Part shown: positions 7,391 through 16,963 of the stretch, piece by piece
Layout: the number at the start of each line of letters is the position of its first letter
How positions within the stretch are numbered: the first letter of the stretch is position 1
Source: Prevotella sp. HJM029
GTDB lineage: Bacteria; Bacteroidota; Bacteroidia; Bacteroidales; Bacteroidaceae
Direction: 5' to 3'
DNA length: 63,013 bases
Assembly (NCBI RefSeq): GCF_000599605.1
Contig: NZ_AZHT01000064.1
Coordinates: 1-63,013 of the forward strand
Notes under the pieces: model-generated
The model's database searches: none
The model's input: only the letters and a program-made list of their open reading frames with translations
Told to the model about the DNA's origin: nothing
Translations under genes and position numbers: made by a program

Positions 7391-9925
7391 TTACAAATCT
7401 ACCACTGTGATGCCCGCTCCTCCGAATTGCACCTGTTCGTCGGCATAATGCTCCACATTAGGTACTGTGGCCAGGTATTGCCGAATGAGCGTGCGCAAGA
7501 TGCCGTTGCCCTTACCATGGAGAATTCTTACGCGTGGCATACCTAACAAAATGGCATCGTCAATGAAGTGTTGCACGGCGTTTAGTGCTTCATCTCCACG
7601 CATGCCGCGCAAGTCTAAGTCCTGATGGAACTGCTGCTTGTGCTGATCAATCGTTGCGCGTGTGGCATGACTTAAATGTTGCGTGTCTGCCGCTATGGGG
7701 GCTGTTTGCACACCATCTTTCACGCGTTCCAAGCGTTGTAACGCCACGGTTGAACGCATACCTCCAAAAATAACGACACCTTTTGCACCATCTATACGCT
7801 CTAACAGCCCTACCGTGGTGGTGCCTTTGATGCGAACAGCGTCGCCAACCTTCAAGGCGCGAGGTGCTATTTCTGAGGACGTAGAGACCGCTGTGCGCAA
7901 TTTTTCGGCTATTTGTTGCTCGCGTTGTGCTTTTTCTTGGCTACGTTTCTCCTTGCGTTGCCGGCGTTGCTTAAGCTGTTCTATCTTCTTTTCAAATTCA
8001 TCCTGGGTCAATAATCCCTGTTCTTTTACGGGCTCTTTCTTCACCGTCTGCGTAAACTGCTGCAACTCCTCACGTATTTTCCGCGTCGTTTCCTTCTCTG
8101 CCTGCGCCTCTTTAATGGCCTTAATGGCATTTTCAATACGCCGATTGCCCTCCTGTAACAACTGCTCGGCCTCAACCTTTGCCTGCGCAAGAATTTGCTT
8201 GCGCTGCCGTTGCAAATCGTTCTTTGCCTGCTCATATTGCGCTATCACCTGTTCAGCATCCTTTTCTTGCTGGCGAATTGTCTGGCGTTTTCCTTCCCAA
8301 TAGCGCTTATCCCTCACAATATCTTGCAAATATTTATCGCTCTGAATGTAATCCGACCCAACGATTTCCGAAGCCTCGGCAATCACATTCTCGGGCAATC
8401 CAATCTTTCGTGCAATCTCAATGGCGAATGAACTACCAGGTCTTCCGATGGCCAACTGAAACAAGGCACGCATCTCGTGGCGATCATAAAGCATCGCTCC
8501 ATTGGCCACTTCGGGATGATGGTCGGCAAAATGCTTCAGATTTTGGTAATGCGTGGTGATGACCGCCCAAGCTCCCTTGCGATAGAACTGATTTAAAATG
8601 CTTTCGGCAATGGCACTCCCAATTTGCGGCTCTGTGCCTGTGCCCAGCTCATCAATAAGAATGAGCGATGTGGGGCATGCCTGTCGCATCATGTTCTTCA
8701 TATTGTAAAGGTGCGAGGAATAAGTCGACAAATCATTCTCTATGCTTTGTTCATCGCCAATATCGATCATCAAGTCGGTGAAAATGCCACATTTCGAACG
8801 CTCGCTCACCGGGATAGGAACCCCGCATTGCAGCATATATTGCAGCAATCCCACCGTCTTTAGGCACACCGATTTTCCACCCGCATTAGGTCCCGAGATA
8901 ATCAAAATGCGTTTTTCGGCGCTGAGGGTAATATCTAAAGGCACAATCTTTGCGCCATGGCGCTGCAGTCGTTCTTCTAACAAAGGATGACGTGCTGCAA
9001 TCCAATCAACACAAGGCTCAGCAGAAACTTGTGGCGAAATCGCACGAAACACTTCTGCAAAATGCACCTTTGCCTGAATAAAATCGAGCTGCCCCAAGAA
9101 ATGGAGCGCATCTAAAATCTCATGCACATGCGGGCGCACATATTGCGTTAACTTAGTGAGTATGCGCAACACCTCTTGCCGTTCTTCACTTTCCAATGCT
9201 CTTATCTTATTATTCGCCTCAACCACTTCGGCAGGTTCCACAAAAAGTGTGCGCCCTGTAGCACTCTCATCATGCACAATACCATTTACTTTGCGCTTCA
9301 AGCTCGGCGTAATAGGCAAGACCAATCGTCCATCACGCACAGTGGGTGTCACATCTTTCTCAACCATGCCCTCGGCTTGGAAAGTAGTCAATATGCGATG
9401 AAGCACACGTGAGACGGCACCCGAAGATTGTGCTAATTCGCGCCGAATTCGTGCCAATTCAGGAGATGCGGTGTCACGGAGTCGCCCATAAGAATCTATA
9501 ATCTGATCTATGCGCTGTACCAGCTGTGGATGTGTTGCAATACCGTCTGCCAAGGAATACAGAGCCTCCCCCACCCGATTTTCTGGTGCGTCAGGATGTA
9601 AAATACTCACAACCTGATGAATGGTGAATAGCGAACGCCGTAAATCAAAAAAATCATGCACTTCTAAATGAGCATTTGAGATACGCGCTTTACGCACACA
9701 TTCGCGCACATCAAAGACATGATGAAGCGGAAAATCGGGCATCTGCTCTAACAACAAACGATATTCATTTGTTTGCGCATGCGCCTCGCTCACAATGGTT
9801 TCATCAGAAGAAAGCTGCATCGCTTCAACCTCAGCCATGCCCAAAGGTGATAAACAATAACTCTGCAATAAGGAACGTATCGCTGAAAATCCAATCTTTT
9901 CTTCAAAATTATTGGGATAGGTCAT
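7391..9925 (-). CDS. mutS2: Endonuclease MutS2 (MutS-like ATPase with Smr domain)
   Basis: 844 residues from the ATG at 9925 (MTYPNNFEEKIGFSAI); an upstream in-frame start would overlap the promoter and is not used. The N-terminal half is MutS core. Walker A is SGPNAGGKSVCLKTVGL, Walker B is LILIDELGTGTEP, and the signature DIGDEQSIENDLSTYSSH is intact. A long coiled, Q/E/K-rich region follows (about residues 510-650). The C-terminal Smr nuclease domain has DLRGMRGDEA and ILHGKGNGILR. MutS2 lacks the mismatch-recognition domain and acts on recombination intermediates or collided ribosomes, depending on the species. It is a single gene, divergent from the DUF4199 operon. Confidence 0.95.
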   Translation of the reverse strand: MTYPNNFEEKIGFSAIRSLLQSYCLSPLGMAEVEAMQLSSDETIVSEAHAQTNEYRLLLEQMPDFPLHHVFDVRECVRKARISNAHLEVHDFFDLRRSLFTIHQVVSILHPDAPENRVGEALYSLADGIATHPQLVQRIDQIIDSYGRLRDTASPELARIRRELAQSSGAVSRVLHRILTTFQAEGMVEKDVTPTVRDGRLVLPITPSLKRKVNGIVHDESATGRTLFVEPAEVVEANNKIRALESEERQEVLRILTKLTQYVRPHVHEILDALHFLGQLDFIQAKVHFAEVFRAISPQVSAEPCVDWIAARHPLLEERLQRHGAKIVPLDITLSAEKRILIISGPNAGGKSVCLKTVGLLQYMLQCGVPIPVSERSKCGIFTDLMIDIGDEQSIENDLSTYSSHLYNMKNMMRQACPTSLILIDELGTGTEPQIGSAIAESILNQFYRKGAWAVITTHYQNLKHFADHHPEVANGAMLYDRHEMRALFQLAIGRPGSSFAIEIARKIGLPENVIAEASEIVGSDYIQSDKYLQDIVRDKRYWEGKRQTIRQQEKDAEQVIAQYEQAKNDLQRQRKQILAQAKVEAEQLLQEGNRRIENAIKAIKEAQAEKETTRKIREELQQFTQTVKKEPVKEQGLLTQDEFEKKIEQLKQRRQRKEKRSQEKAQREQQIAEKLRTAVSTSSEIAPRALKVGDAVRIKGTTTVGLLERIDGAKGVVIFGGMRSTVALQRLERVKDGVQTAPIAADTQHLSHATRATIDQHKQQFHQDLDLRGMRGDEALNAVQHFIDDAILLGMPRVRILHGKGNGILRTLIRQYLATVPNVEHYADEQVQFGGAGITVVDL

Positions 9926-9945
9926 GATGATTTTTTCTTTGCCTG

Positions 9946-9979
9946 CAAAGGTAACAAAAAAGTAAAAATAAGACAAAAA
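9946..9979 (-). promoter_or_regulatory. mutS2 promoter
   Basis: Minus strand: TTTTTG (9979-9974), 20 bases, TACCTTTG (9953-9946), about 20 bases before the mutS2 ATG. This supports the 9925 start. Confidence 0.65.
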
Positions 9980-10015
9980 CTAAAGGGCATATGTCTATTT
10001 ATAGCGAAAAAGCAC

Positions 10016-10023
10016 TACCTTTG
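10016..10023 (+). promoter_or_regulatory. -7 element for the DUF4199 operon
   Basis: TACCTTTG matches TAnnTTTG and lies 27 bases before the ATG at 10051. A clear TTTG at -33 is not seen, so only the -7 half is supported. Confidence 0.45.
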
Positions 10024-10050
10024 TATCGTTTATAAACGTAATTTTGGTTA

Positions 10051-10566
10051 ATGATTAATTCACAATCGCTTCGTCAGGCACAGGCCTTTGCACGACAAGA
10101 TGGTGCACTTTTAGGACTCCTCTGGTGTGTAGCCTTTGCCAGTAGCTTATATATGCCACAATCATCTATCGGCGGGCTACTCACTTTAGCAACCCCCATC
10201 TTTATGATTTGGCGACTCATCGTTTTTAGAAACTATGCCCTCGAAGGAAGAATTTCTTATCGTAGAGCCTTTTATTACTGCGTTTCAGCATTCTTTTATG
10301 CCGCATTACTCTTTGGCTTGTTACTATTCATTTATTTCGTAACATTGGGCAAAGGGCAACTGATAGCGCTTTTCAATGTAACAATGCAAGCCATTACACC
10401 CATCTATCAACAACATGGAATTGATACGAAAGTGCTTAATGACGCGCAAATGCTTGTAACAACCATGTCACCCCTCAACTTAGCTTTCCTCTTTGCTACC
10501 TATGGTTTGGTTGCAGGTTGGTTTGCTTCGATTTTTATTGCCATATTTGCTCTTTTTAAACGTTGA
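10051..10566 (+). CDS. DUF4199 family membrane protein
   Basis: 171 residues with four hydrophobic segments (about residues 18-60, 72-100 and 140-170), typical in size and layout of the Bacteroidetes DUF4199 family. Function is unknown. It is followed within 20 bases by a dolichol-phosphate-mannose-synthase-like glycosyltransferase, a pairing common in Bacteroidetes, so it may work with that enzyme in the membrane. Confidence 0.8.
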   Translation: MINSQSLRQAQAFARQDGALLGLLWCVAFASSLYMPQSSIGGLLTLATPIFMIWRLIVFRNYALEGRISYRRAFYYCVSAFFYAALLFGLLLFIYFVTLGKGQLIALFNVTMQAITPIYQQHGIDTKVLNDAQMLVTTMSPLNLAFLFATYGLVAGWFASIFIAIFALFKR

Positions 10567-10583
10567 ACTCATTTATTCAAGAT

Positions 10584-11534
10584 ATGGATATCACTGTTGT
10601 CATTCCACTTTATAACGAAGAAGAATCTCTTCCTGAATTGCACGCCTGGATACAGCGCGTGATGAATGAAAATCATTTTTCTTATGAAATTATTTTCATC
10701 AATGATGGAAGTACAGACCACTCATGGGAGGTCATTTCAGACTTAGCAAAAGCCGATGAACACGTGAAGGGCATCAAATTCCGCCGCAACTATGGCAAGA
10801 GCCCTGCCCTCTATTGTGGATTTGCAGCCGCGAAAGGCAATGTTGTCATCACAATGGACGCCGACCTTCAAGACTCTCCCGATGAGATTCCTGCACTCTA
10901 TCGTATGATTCAGGATGAAGGCTATGATTTAGTTTCAGGTTATAAACAAAAACGTTATGATCCACTATCCAAGACAATTCCCACGAAACTCTTCAATGCT
11001 ACCGCACGAAAAATAAGTGGGGTGCACAATCTTCACGATTTCAACTGTGGGCTGAAGGCCTACAAGTTAGCCGTTGTGAAAAATATTGAGGTTTATGGCG
11101 AAATGCATCGTTATATTCCTTATTTGGCAAAGAATGCAGGATTTGATAAGATTGGCGAGAAAATCGTCCACCACCAAGCACGCAAATATGGAACAAGCAA
11201 ATTTGGATTAAATCGTTTTTTCAATGGCTACCTTGATTTAATTACGCTGTGGTTTCTCAGCAACTTTGGCAAAAAGCCCATGCATGTATTTGGCTTCTTG
11301 GGTAGTATCATGTTCTTCATTGGCTTCATTGCTATTATTTGTATTGGCGCCGACAAGGCCTATGCGCTGCTTAACCACATTCCGCAACGCTTAATCACCG
11401 ATACTCCTTACTTTTTCATCGCTCTGACCACCATGTTGTTGGGTAGCCAATTTTTCTTAGCGGGCTTCATAGGCGACCTCATTAGTCGTCAGAATCCTAA
11501 TCGCAACGACTATCAAATAGAAGAAATGATTTAG
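10584..11534 (+). CDS. GT2 glycosyltransferase, GtrB/DPM1-like membrane type
   Basis: 316 residues from the ATG at 10584. A TTG at 10563, overlapping the previous stop, would add 7 residues but sits before the conserved start TVVIPLYNEEESLP. The catalytic domain has FINDGSTD, the DxD motif MDADLQD and the lid region. Two C-terminal hydrophobic pairs (about residues 235-265 and 275-300) anchor it in the membrane. Enzymes of this type move a sugar from a nucleotide donor to polyprenyl phosphate. Co-transcribed with the DUF4199 gene. Confidence 0.88.
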   Translation: MDITVVIPLYNEEESLPELHAWIQRVMNENHFSYEIIFINDGSTDHSWEVISDLAKADEHVKGIKFRRNYGKSPALYCGFAAAKGNVVITMDADLQDSPDEIPALYRMIQDEGYDLVSGYKQKRYDPLSKTIPTKLFNATARKISGVHNLHDFNCGLKAYKLAVVKNIEVYGEMHRYIPYLAKNAGFDKIGEKIVHHQARKYGTSKFGLNRFFNGYLDLITLWFLSNFGKKPMHVFGFLGSIMFFIGFIAIICIGADKAYALLNHIPQRLITDTPYFFIALTTMLLGSQFFLAGFIGDLISRQNPNRNDYQIEEMI

Positions 11535-11575
11535 ACATGGAGAAGAAAAGTATAACAAATTACCAACAAAAGAAG

Positions 11576-12067
11576 ATGAGATTACATCATAAACAAGCCT
11601 TGTTTACACTCTTATTAATGTTGTTTTGCTTCGCTGGATGTTCAACCATTGACTGTGGTATTAACAATAGTGTGTACTGCCAATATAAACTTGCGGGGGA
11701 TGTTACAACATTAAATGACACCCTAACCATCACAGCCGACCTGCATAATGGCAATGATTCAGTCATTATTAATAAGGCTCAGAAAACAGATAGCTTTTCG
11801 CTCCCAATGAGCTATCAACAAGATGAAGATGTGTTTTATTATGAAGTAGCCAATCCATCAAACCGCTATCGTGACACAGTGAAAATCAGAAAAACGAATA
11901 TTCCACACTTTGAATCGGTAGACTGCAATCCTATGGTTTTTCACTACATCACTCATGTGAGCCATACGAAGCATGCCATCGATTCCATTATCATTAACAA
12001 CCCTAACGTAACCAATAATGTTACAACGAGTACTTTCCTCATTTATTTTAAAAATCATAGCCATTAG
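11576..12067 (+). CDS. DUF6452 family lipoprotein
   Basis: 163 residues from ATG 11576, which gives a normal lipoprotein signal: MRLHHK, a hydrophobic core, then C-F-A-G-C. An ATG at 11537 would add 13 residues in front. After lipidation comes a small beta-rich domain with conserved Cys (TIDCGINNSVYCQY), as in DUF6452, a Bacteroidetes family next to DUF6048 genes. Its last 50 bases overlap the next start. Function unknown; probably attached to the outer membrane. Confidence 0.75.
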   Translation: MRLHHKQALFTLLLMLFCFAGCSTIDCGINNSVYCQYKLAGDVTTLNDTLTITADLHNGNDSVIINKAQKTDSFSLPMSYQQDEDVFYYEVANPSNRYRDTVKIRKTNIPHFESVDCNPMVFHYITHVSHTKHAIDSIIINNPNVTNNVTTSTFLIYFKNHSH

Positions 12068-12704
12068 CCTGATCCTATGCGCAGCAGAACCATTGCATGC
12101 GCAAAAGAAAGCAGCGGCAACAGCAACCGACTCCATACCCTTTTTCAACGGGATTGCTGTTTCTGCCGACCTCATTGGCCCTGCACAACTCATGGTGAGT
12201 AGCTATGGTCAGTATCAAGCTGCGCTACGAGTGAATCTCAAAAATAAATGGTTCCCAATAGCAGAAGTGGGCTATGGAAAGGCAAATGCTGATGATGTTT
12301 CTACAAAATTGAGCTATCAGACAGGGGCTCCTTATGGCCGTCTCGGTATGGATTGGAACATCAACAAAGAAAAAAATGATAGCTATCGCATTTATGCAGG
12401 CTTTAGATATGCCTATACCTCTTTTAAATATAATATCGATAGTCATGGGCTAATTGACCCTGTATGGAAACAACCAGCCGATTTTTCAGCACACAACCAA
12501 CAAGCTTCGCAGCACTGGATGGAGTTAGTCTTTGCTTTAGATGCCAAATTATGGGGCGCACTACGTCTGGGATGGAGCGTAAGATATAAAAGAAGGCTCT
12601 TCCATCGACAACAAGAGATTGGTGAACCTTGGTATGTTCCAGGCTTCGGACGCAATGGTAATAGCCGCTTAGGAGGTGAATTTAATATAATAGTTGAACT
12701 ATGA
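12018..12704 (+). CDS. DUF6048 family outer-membrane-like protein
   Basis: 228 residues. A signal peptide ends near A-E-P-L-H-A-Q (residue 29). The mature part is rich in alternating aromatic strands (GYGKANADDVSTKLSYQTG, FRYAYTSFKYN) and ends in a hydrophobic residue pattern, suggesting a small beta barrel. It overlaps the DUF6452 gene by 50 bases and its stop overlaps the apbE start (ATGA), so the three are translationally coupled. Function unknown. Confidence 0.75.
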   Translation: MLQRVLSSFILKIIAISLILCAAEPLHAQKKAAATATDSIPFFNGIAVSADLIGPAQLMVSSYGQYQAALRVNLKNKWFPIAEVGYGKANADDVSTKLSYQTGAPYGRLGMDWNINKEKNDSYRIYAGFRYAYTSFKYNIDSHGLIDPVWKQPADFSAHNQQASQHWMELVFALDAKLWGALRLGWSVRYKRRLFHRQQEIGEPWYVPGFGRNGNSRLGGEFNIIVEL

Positions 12705-13732
12705 GAAAAGGTAAAAAAATATATTTTCAGGTAGCATTCCTACTCTTCCTCGTCATAGGAACAATCATCATCATACGACAACAACGTGATGTTCCCTTTC
12801 AAACCAATAAGGGTTTTATCTTTGGAACGACTTACCATGCTACATACCAATACGATAAAGATCTTAATCAAGAGATTATAAAAGCTTTAGACCGCGTAGA
12901 CGCTGAGTTCTCAATGTTTAATAAAAGGTCGACTGTTACTCGATTTAATCAAAGTGGAAAGATAACGGCTACCCCAATGTTTGCCAACTTATTACAACTT
13001 TCAAAAACGATACATCAAGAAACAAATGGAGCATTTGATATTACCGTTGCACCACTTGTCAATGCTTGGGGCTTCGGATTCAAACACCAACAACTACCCA
13101 ATCAACAACAGGTGGATAGCTTGCGAAGGCTCATGGGCATGCGATATATTTTGATAAACAATGAGAATGGTAAGACTATTGTGTCAACAAGGCATCCTCA
13201 CCTTATGCTCGATTTTAGTGCTATAGCTAAAGGCTATGGTAGCGATGTTGTGGCTGATTTGATGAAACGTCATGGCATAAAAAATTATATGATTGAAATT
13301 GGAGGTGAAATAGTGGCCAGTGGCTTAAATGAGAAACGCCTTCCTTGGAAAATTGGTGTGACTAAGCCCAATGACAACAAGACTGAAGAAAACGAGGAAT
13401 TGCAAACGGTTCTGAATATAACCAATAAGGCAATGGCTACCAGTGGCAACTATCGCAACTTTTATTATCGCGGGAAAAAGAAGTTTGCACACACCATAGA
13501 TCCACGCACAGGCTACCCCGTCCAACACAGTTTACTCTCGGCTACTGTCATTGCTAACAGCTGTGCCGAAGCCGATGCCTATGCAACGGCCTTTATGGTG
13601 ATGGGTATTGAACGTGCAAAAGAAGTGCTCAAGCAGCATCAGGAGCTCATGGCCTATTTTATTTATGTGGGACATGATGGGAAAAATCAAGTCTGGTTCT
13701 CACCCAGTTTGGAAAATAAAATAGTAAAATAG
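12701..13732 (+). CDS. apbE: FAD:protein FMN transferase
   Basis: 343 residues with an N-terminal hydrophobic segment (about residues 8-25), so it is exported or membrane-tethered. Family motifs are present: FSMFNKRS, LDFSAIAKGYGSD, IEIGGEIVASG, the HTIDPRTGYP metal/FAD site and SCAEADAYATAFMVMG. ApbE covalently attaches FMN to Thr in partner proteins such as NqrB/NqrC and RnfG. The partners are not in this window. It is the third gene of the DUF6452-DUF6048-apbE set. Confidence 0.93.
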   Translation: MRKGKKIYFQVAFLLFLVIGTIIIIRQQRDVPFQTNKGFIFGTTYHATYQYDKDLNQEIIKALDRVDAEFSMFNKRSTVTRFNQSGKITATPMFANLLQLSKTIHQETNGAFDITVAPLVNAWGFGFKHQQLPNQQQVDSLRRLMGMRYILINNENGKTIVSTRHPHLMLDFSAIAKGYGSDVVADLMKRHGIKNYMIEIGGEIVASGLNEKRLPWKIGVTKPNDNKTEENEELQTVLNITNKAMATSGNYRNFYYRGKKKFAHTIDPRTGYPVQHSLLSATVIANSCAEADAYATAFMVMGIERAKEVLKQHQELMAYFIYVGHDGKNQVWFSPSLENKIVK

Positions 13733-13739
13733 AAAGATA

Positions 13740-14426
13740 ATGGGAAACGACCTACAACTCTATAAGCAACTATTAAGTTTACCTCTGTTCCAGGGATTGA
13801 GCAAAGGAGACTTAGAAGAGGTCGTGACACATACACGATTGGGCTTTGAAACGTATAACGAGGGGCAATACATTGTGCAAGAAAACGCACCATGTCATCA
13901 ACTTATCTTTGTCCTCAAAGGCAATTTCGAAGTTGAGACGATTGCAGCCAATCATAATTATTCGATTACAGAAATATTACACGCCCCAGGGTTATTACAG
14001 CCCGAACGTCTATGGGGATTAATGCAATTCTACACAAAATCATTTAGATGTAAGACATCTTGCCAAATACTGAGCATTGAGAAGAGTGAGATAATGAAAC
14101 TTTGCGATCAATACCTCATTTTTAGGATTAATCTGTTTAATCTCCTTAGTACAGCTGCACAACGAAGTGAGCGTAGACTATTACGCTTAACCTCAGCCAG
14201 TCTTGAACATCGCATTATATATTTTTTTGCTGATCGTTGTCTACAATTAGCTGGGGCTAAAACAATTAAAATAAAAATGACACAATTAGCAACAGAAATA
14301 AATGATAGCCGGTTAGATGTGTCACGGGCGCTCAACAATTTACAACAAATGGGATTAATTCGTTTAAGACGAAACTATATAGAAATTGAAAAGTTGGAAG
14401 AAATACTCCAACATCTTGCTATTTAA
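13740..14426 (+). CDS. Crp/Fnr family transcriptional regulator
   Basis: 228 residues. An N-terminal cyclic-nucleotide-binding-type beta domain (about residues 10-125) is followed by a long dimer helix and a C-terminal winged helix with KMTQLATEINDSRLDVSRAL as helix-turn-helix. No Cys cluster for an Fe-S centre is evident, so it is not a classical Fnr. It sits 7 bases after apbE and 14 before the M3 peptidase. Its ligand and targets cannot be told from the sequence. Confidence 0.85.
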   Translation: MGNDLQLYKQLLSLPLFQGLSKGDLEEVVTHTRLGFETYNEGQYIVQENAPCHQLIFVLKGNFEVETIAANHNYSITEILHAPGLLQPERLWGLMQFYTKSFRCKTSCQILSIEKSEIMKLCDQYLIFRINLFNLLSTAAQRSERRLLRLTSASLEHRIIYFFADRCLQLAGAKTIKIKMTQLATEINDSRLDVSRALNNLQQMGLIRLRRNYIEIEKLEEILQHLAI

Positions 14427-14440
14427 AATAAAACAGCGAT

Positions 14441-16519
14441 ATGAATAAAACAGATAACAATGCCAAAAGAGTAAATCCATTCTTTGTGGATTATGGCACA
14501 CTTCATTATACAGTACCCTTCCATAAGATTAAAACTGAAGACTATGAAGAAGCTTTTATGGAGGGTATTCGTCGAGATGATGAAGAAATCGACAAACTCA
14601 TTAACGATTCTGCCACACCAACTTTTGAGAATACAATTGCCAGAGTTGACTTAGAAAAAGGCGAACATTATTATGATTTGTTAGACAGAGTATCGAATGT
14701 CTTTTCGTGCATGCTAAGTTCTGAAACAAACGATGAGCTTGATGCATTGGCACAAAAACTGAGTCCTATACTTACCAAGCATGCCAACGATGTGAGCTTA
14801 AACGAGAAACTCTTCAAACGGGTGCAGTATGTTTACCACCATCATCGCGAGCTAACTCCGGAAGAACAAATGCTACTCAACAAAAGTTATGATGGCTTTG
14901 TACGGAGCGGTGCCCTATTAGATGAGAAAGGGAAAGAAAAATTAAGACAGCTCACGGAAGAAGCAGGCATGCTCACACTTCAATTCTCACAAAATCTATT
15001 AAAAGAAACGAAAGCGTTTGAATTGCACATCACAGACAAAGCACAATTAGAAGGGCTGCCTGAAACAGCCGTAGCTGCAGCAAGTCTGGCAGCAAAAGAA
15101 AAGCAATTGGAAGGATGGCTCTTTACGCTTGATTTCCCAAGCTACAGTCCTTTCATGACCTACGCCAAAAATCGTGCGCTACGCCAACAGCTTTATATGG
15201 CACGAAACACGCTGTGCACACATAAGAATGCAGAGAACAACATCGAGATTTGCAAACGCTTGATTAACATACGACGTGAGATTGCTCAGCTCTTGGGCTT
15301 TGAGACCTACGCCGATTATGTGCTGCAACATCGTATGGCCAGCAATACTGCTAACGTTTACCAACTGCTCGATTCACTCCTTAATGCCTATAAACCAACT
15401 GCATTGAAAGAGATGGCCGAGATTGAAGCTTTAGCAAGAAAGGAGGAGGGTGCTGATTTTAACCTGAAACCTTGGGATTTCAGCTACTATTCTCACCGCC
15501 TTCAAATGGAGAAATACAACCTTGATGCCGAGATGTTGCGACCCTATTTTGAACTTTCAAAGGTCATCAAAGGGGTGTTTGGATTGGCTACAAAGCTCTA
15601 TGGTATCACCTTTAAAGAGAATAAGGATATCCCCGTGTACCACCCCGACGTGAAAGCCTATGAAGTGTTCGATAAAGATGGTTCATACTTGGCCGTGCTC
15701 TACACTGATTTTCACCCGAGAAAAGGGAAGCAAGGTGGTGCTTGGATGACAGAGTTTAAAGGCCAATGGATTGACTCCAAAGGTCGGAACAGTCGACCAC
15801 ACGTGAGTTTAGTGATGAATTTCACCAAACCTACAGCCGAGAAGCCCGCCCTTTTAACGCTCGGTGAGGTGGAAACCTTCCTACACGAGTTCGGCCATTC
15901 GCTCCATGGTATGTTTGCCAATACTCGCTTTGAAAGTCTAAGCGGTACCAATGTGTGGTGGGACTTTGTGGAATTGCCATCACAGTTCATGGAGAATTAC
16001 GCTGTCGAGAAAGCGTTTCTACGCACATTCGCAACTCACTTCGAGACTGGGGAACCTATTCCAGACGAACTCATCACACGCATTATCAACAGTCGTAACT
16101 TCCTGGCGGGCTATGCTTGCCTGCGACAAGTAAGCTTTGGCCTTTTAGACATGGCATATTACACACAAAAAAAAGCATTCGATGCCGATATCATTCCCTT
16201 TGAGAAAGCTGCTTGGAAGGAGGCTATTATCACCGAGCAACTGTCCGAAACGTGTATGACTGTACAGTTTAGTCACATCATGGCTGGAGGTTATGCTGCA
16301 GGTTATTATAGTTACAAATGGGCAGAGGTTTTGGATGCCGACGCTTTTAGTCTGTTCAAAAAGCAGGGCATTTTCAATCAGGAAACAGCTCAGAGCTTCA
16401 GAGATAACATCTTGTCGAGAGGTGGAACAGAGCATCCAATGACTTTGTACAAACGTTTTAGAGGGCAAGAACCTACCATTGATGCTCTGTTAGAAAGGAA
16501 TGGTATTGCAATTCAATAA
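14441..16519 (+). CDS. dcp: M3 family metallopeptidase (peptidyl-dipeptidase Dcp / oligopeptidase A type)
   Basis: 692 residues, full length for the family, with no signal peptide. The zinc site FLHEFGHSLHGMF is present, with the third ligand in the downstream helix (SGTNVWWDFVELPSQFMEN). The C-terminal SHIMAGGYAAGYYSYKWAEV substrate loop is also conserved. Such enzymes degrade short peptides; Dcp removes C-terminal dipeptides. The choice between Dcp and OpdA specificity is not certain. It may be read with the regulator before it. Confidence 0.92.
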   Translation: MNKTDNNAKRVNPFFVDYGTLHYTVPFHKIKTEDYEEAFMEGIRRDDEEIDKLINDSATPTFENTIARVDLEKGEHYYDLLDRVSNVFSCMLSSETNDELDALAQKLSPILTKHANDVSLNEKLFKRVQYVYHHHRELTPEEQMLLNKSYDGFVRSGALLDEKGKEKLRQLTEEAGMLTLQFSQNLLKETKAFELHITDKAQLEGLPETAVAAASLAAKEKQLEGWLFTLDFPSYSPFMTYAKNRALRQQLYMARNTLCTHKNAENNIEICKRLINIRREIAQLLGFETYADYVLQHRMASNTANVYQLLDSLLNAYKPTALKEMAEIEALARKEEGADFNLKPWDFSYYSHRLQMEKYNLDAEMLRPYFELSKVIKGVFGLATKLYGITFKENKDIPVYHPDVKAYEVFDKDGSYLAVLYTDFHPRKGKQGGAWMTEFKGQWIDSKGRNSRPHVSLVMNFTKPTAEKPALLTLGEVETFLHEFGHSLHGMFANTRFESLSGTNVWWDFVELPSQFMENYAVEKAFLRTFATHFETGEPIPDELITRIINSRNFLAGYACLRQVSFGLLDMAYYTQKKAFDADIIPFEKAAWKEAIITEQLSETCMTVQFSHIMAGGYAAGYYSYKWAEVLDADAFSLFKKQGIFNQETAQSFRDNILSRGGTEHPMTLYKRFRGQEPTIDALLERNGIAIQ

Positions 16520-16529
16520 ACATAGAGAA

Positions 16530-16958
16530 ATGGGCAACGAGAAACAACTGATATTAGACTATCGCTATCTGTGCATGGCCAAGATATGGGCTGAGAACTC
16601 CTATTGTAAGCGCAGAAAGGTGGGCGCCTTGGTTGTCAAAGACAAAATGATTATCAGCGATGGCTATAATGGTACGCCAAGCGGCTTTGATAACGTCTGT
16701 GAAGACAGCCATAACCTAACTGTCCCCTACGTTTTACATGCAGAAGCCAACGCTATTACCAAGTTGGCACGTAGTAGCAATAACAGCGATGGAAGTACGC
16801 TCTATGTTACAGCCTCACCCTGTATCGAATGTGCGAAGCTTATCATTCAAGCAGGAATTAAGCGTGTTGTCTATGCCGAAAAATATCGGTTAGAAGATGG
16901 TATCGAGTTGTTACAACGCGCAGGTATAGAGGTGATTTACCTCAATGAAAACGAATAA
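16530..16958 (+). CDS. dCMP/cytidine deaminase family protein (ComEB-like)
   Basis: 142 residues from ATG 16530; an earlier in-frame ATG would overlap the peptidase gene by 20 bases. Zinc ligands are in HAEANAI and SPCIECAK. The N-terminal KRRKVGALVVKDK and DGYNGTPSGFDN match deoxycytidylate deaminases, which turn dCMP into dUMP for thymidylate synthesis. The length fits. It is followed 5 bases later by the S41 protease, with which it is commonly adjacent in Bacteroidetes. Confidence 0.9.
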   Translation: MGNEKQLILDYRYLCMAKIWAENSYCKRRKVGALVVKDKMIISDGYNGTPSGFDNVCEDSHNLTVPYVLHAEANAITKLARSSNNSDGSTLYVTASPCIECAKLIIQAGIKRVVYAEKYRLEDGIELLQRAGIEVIYLNENE

Positions 16959-16963
16959 AGACT

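Noticed and set aside
7683-8303. 206-residue Cys/Ser-rich frame opposite mutS2
   Set aside because: Mirror of the K/E/Q-rich coiled region of MutS2 read on the other strand.
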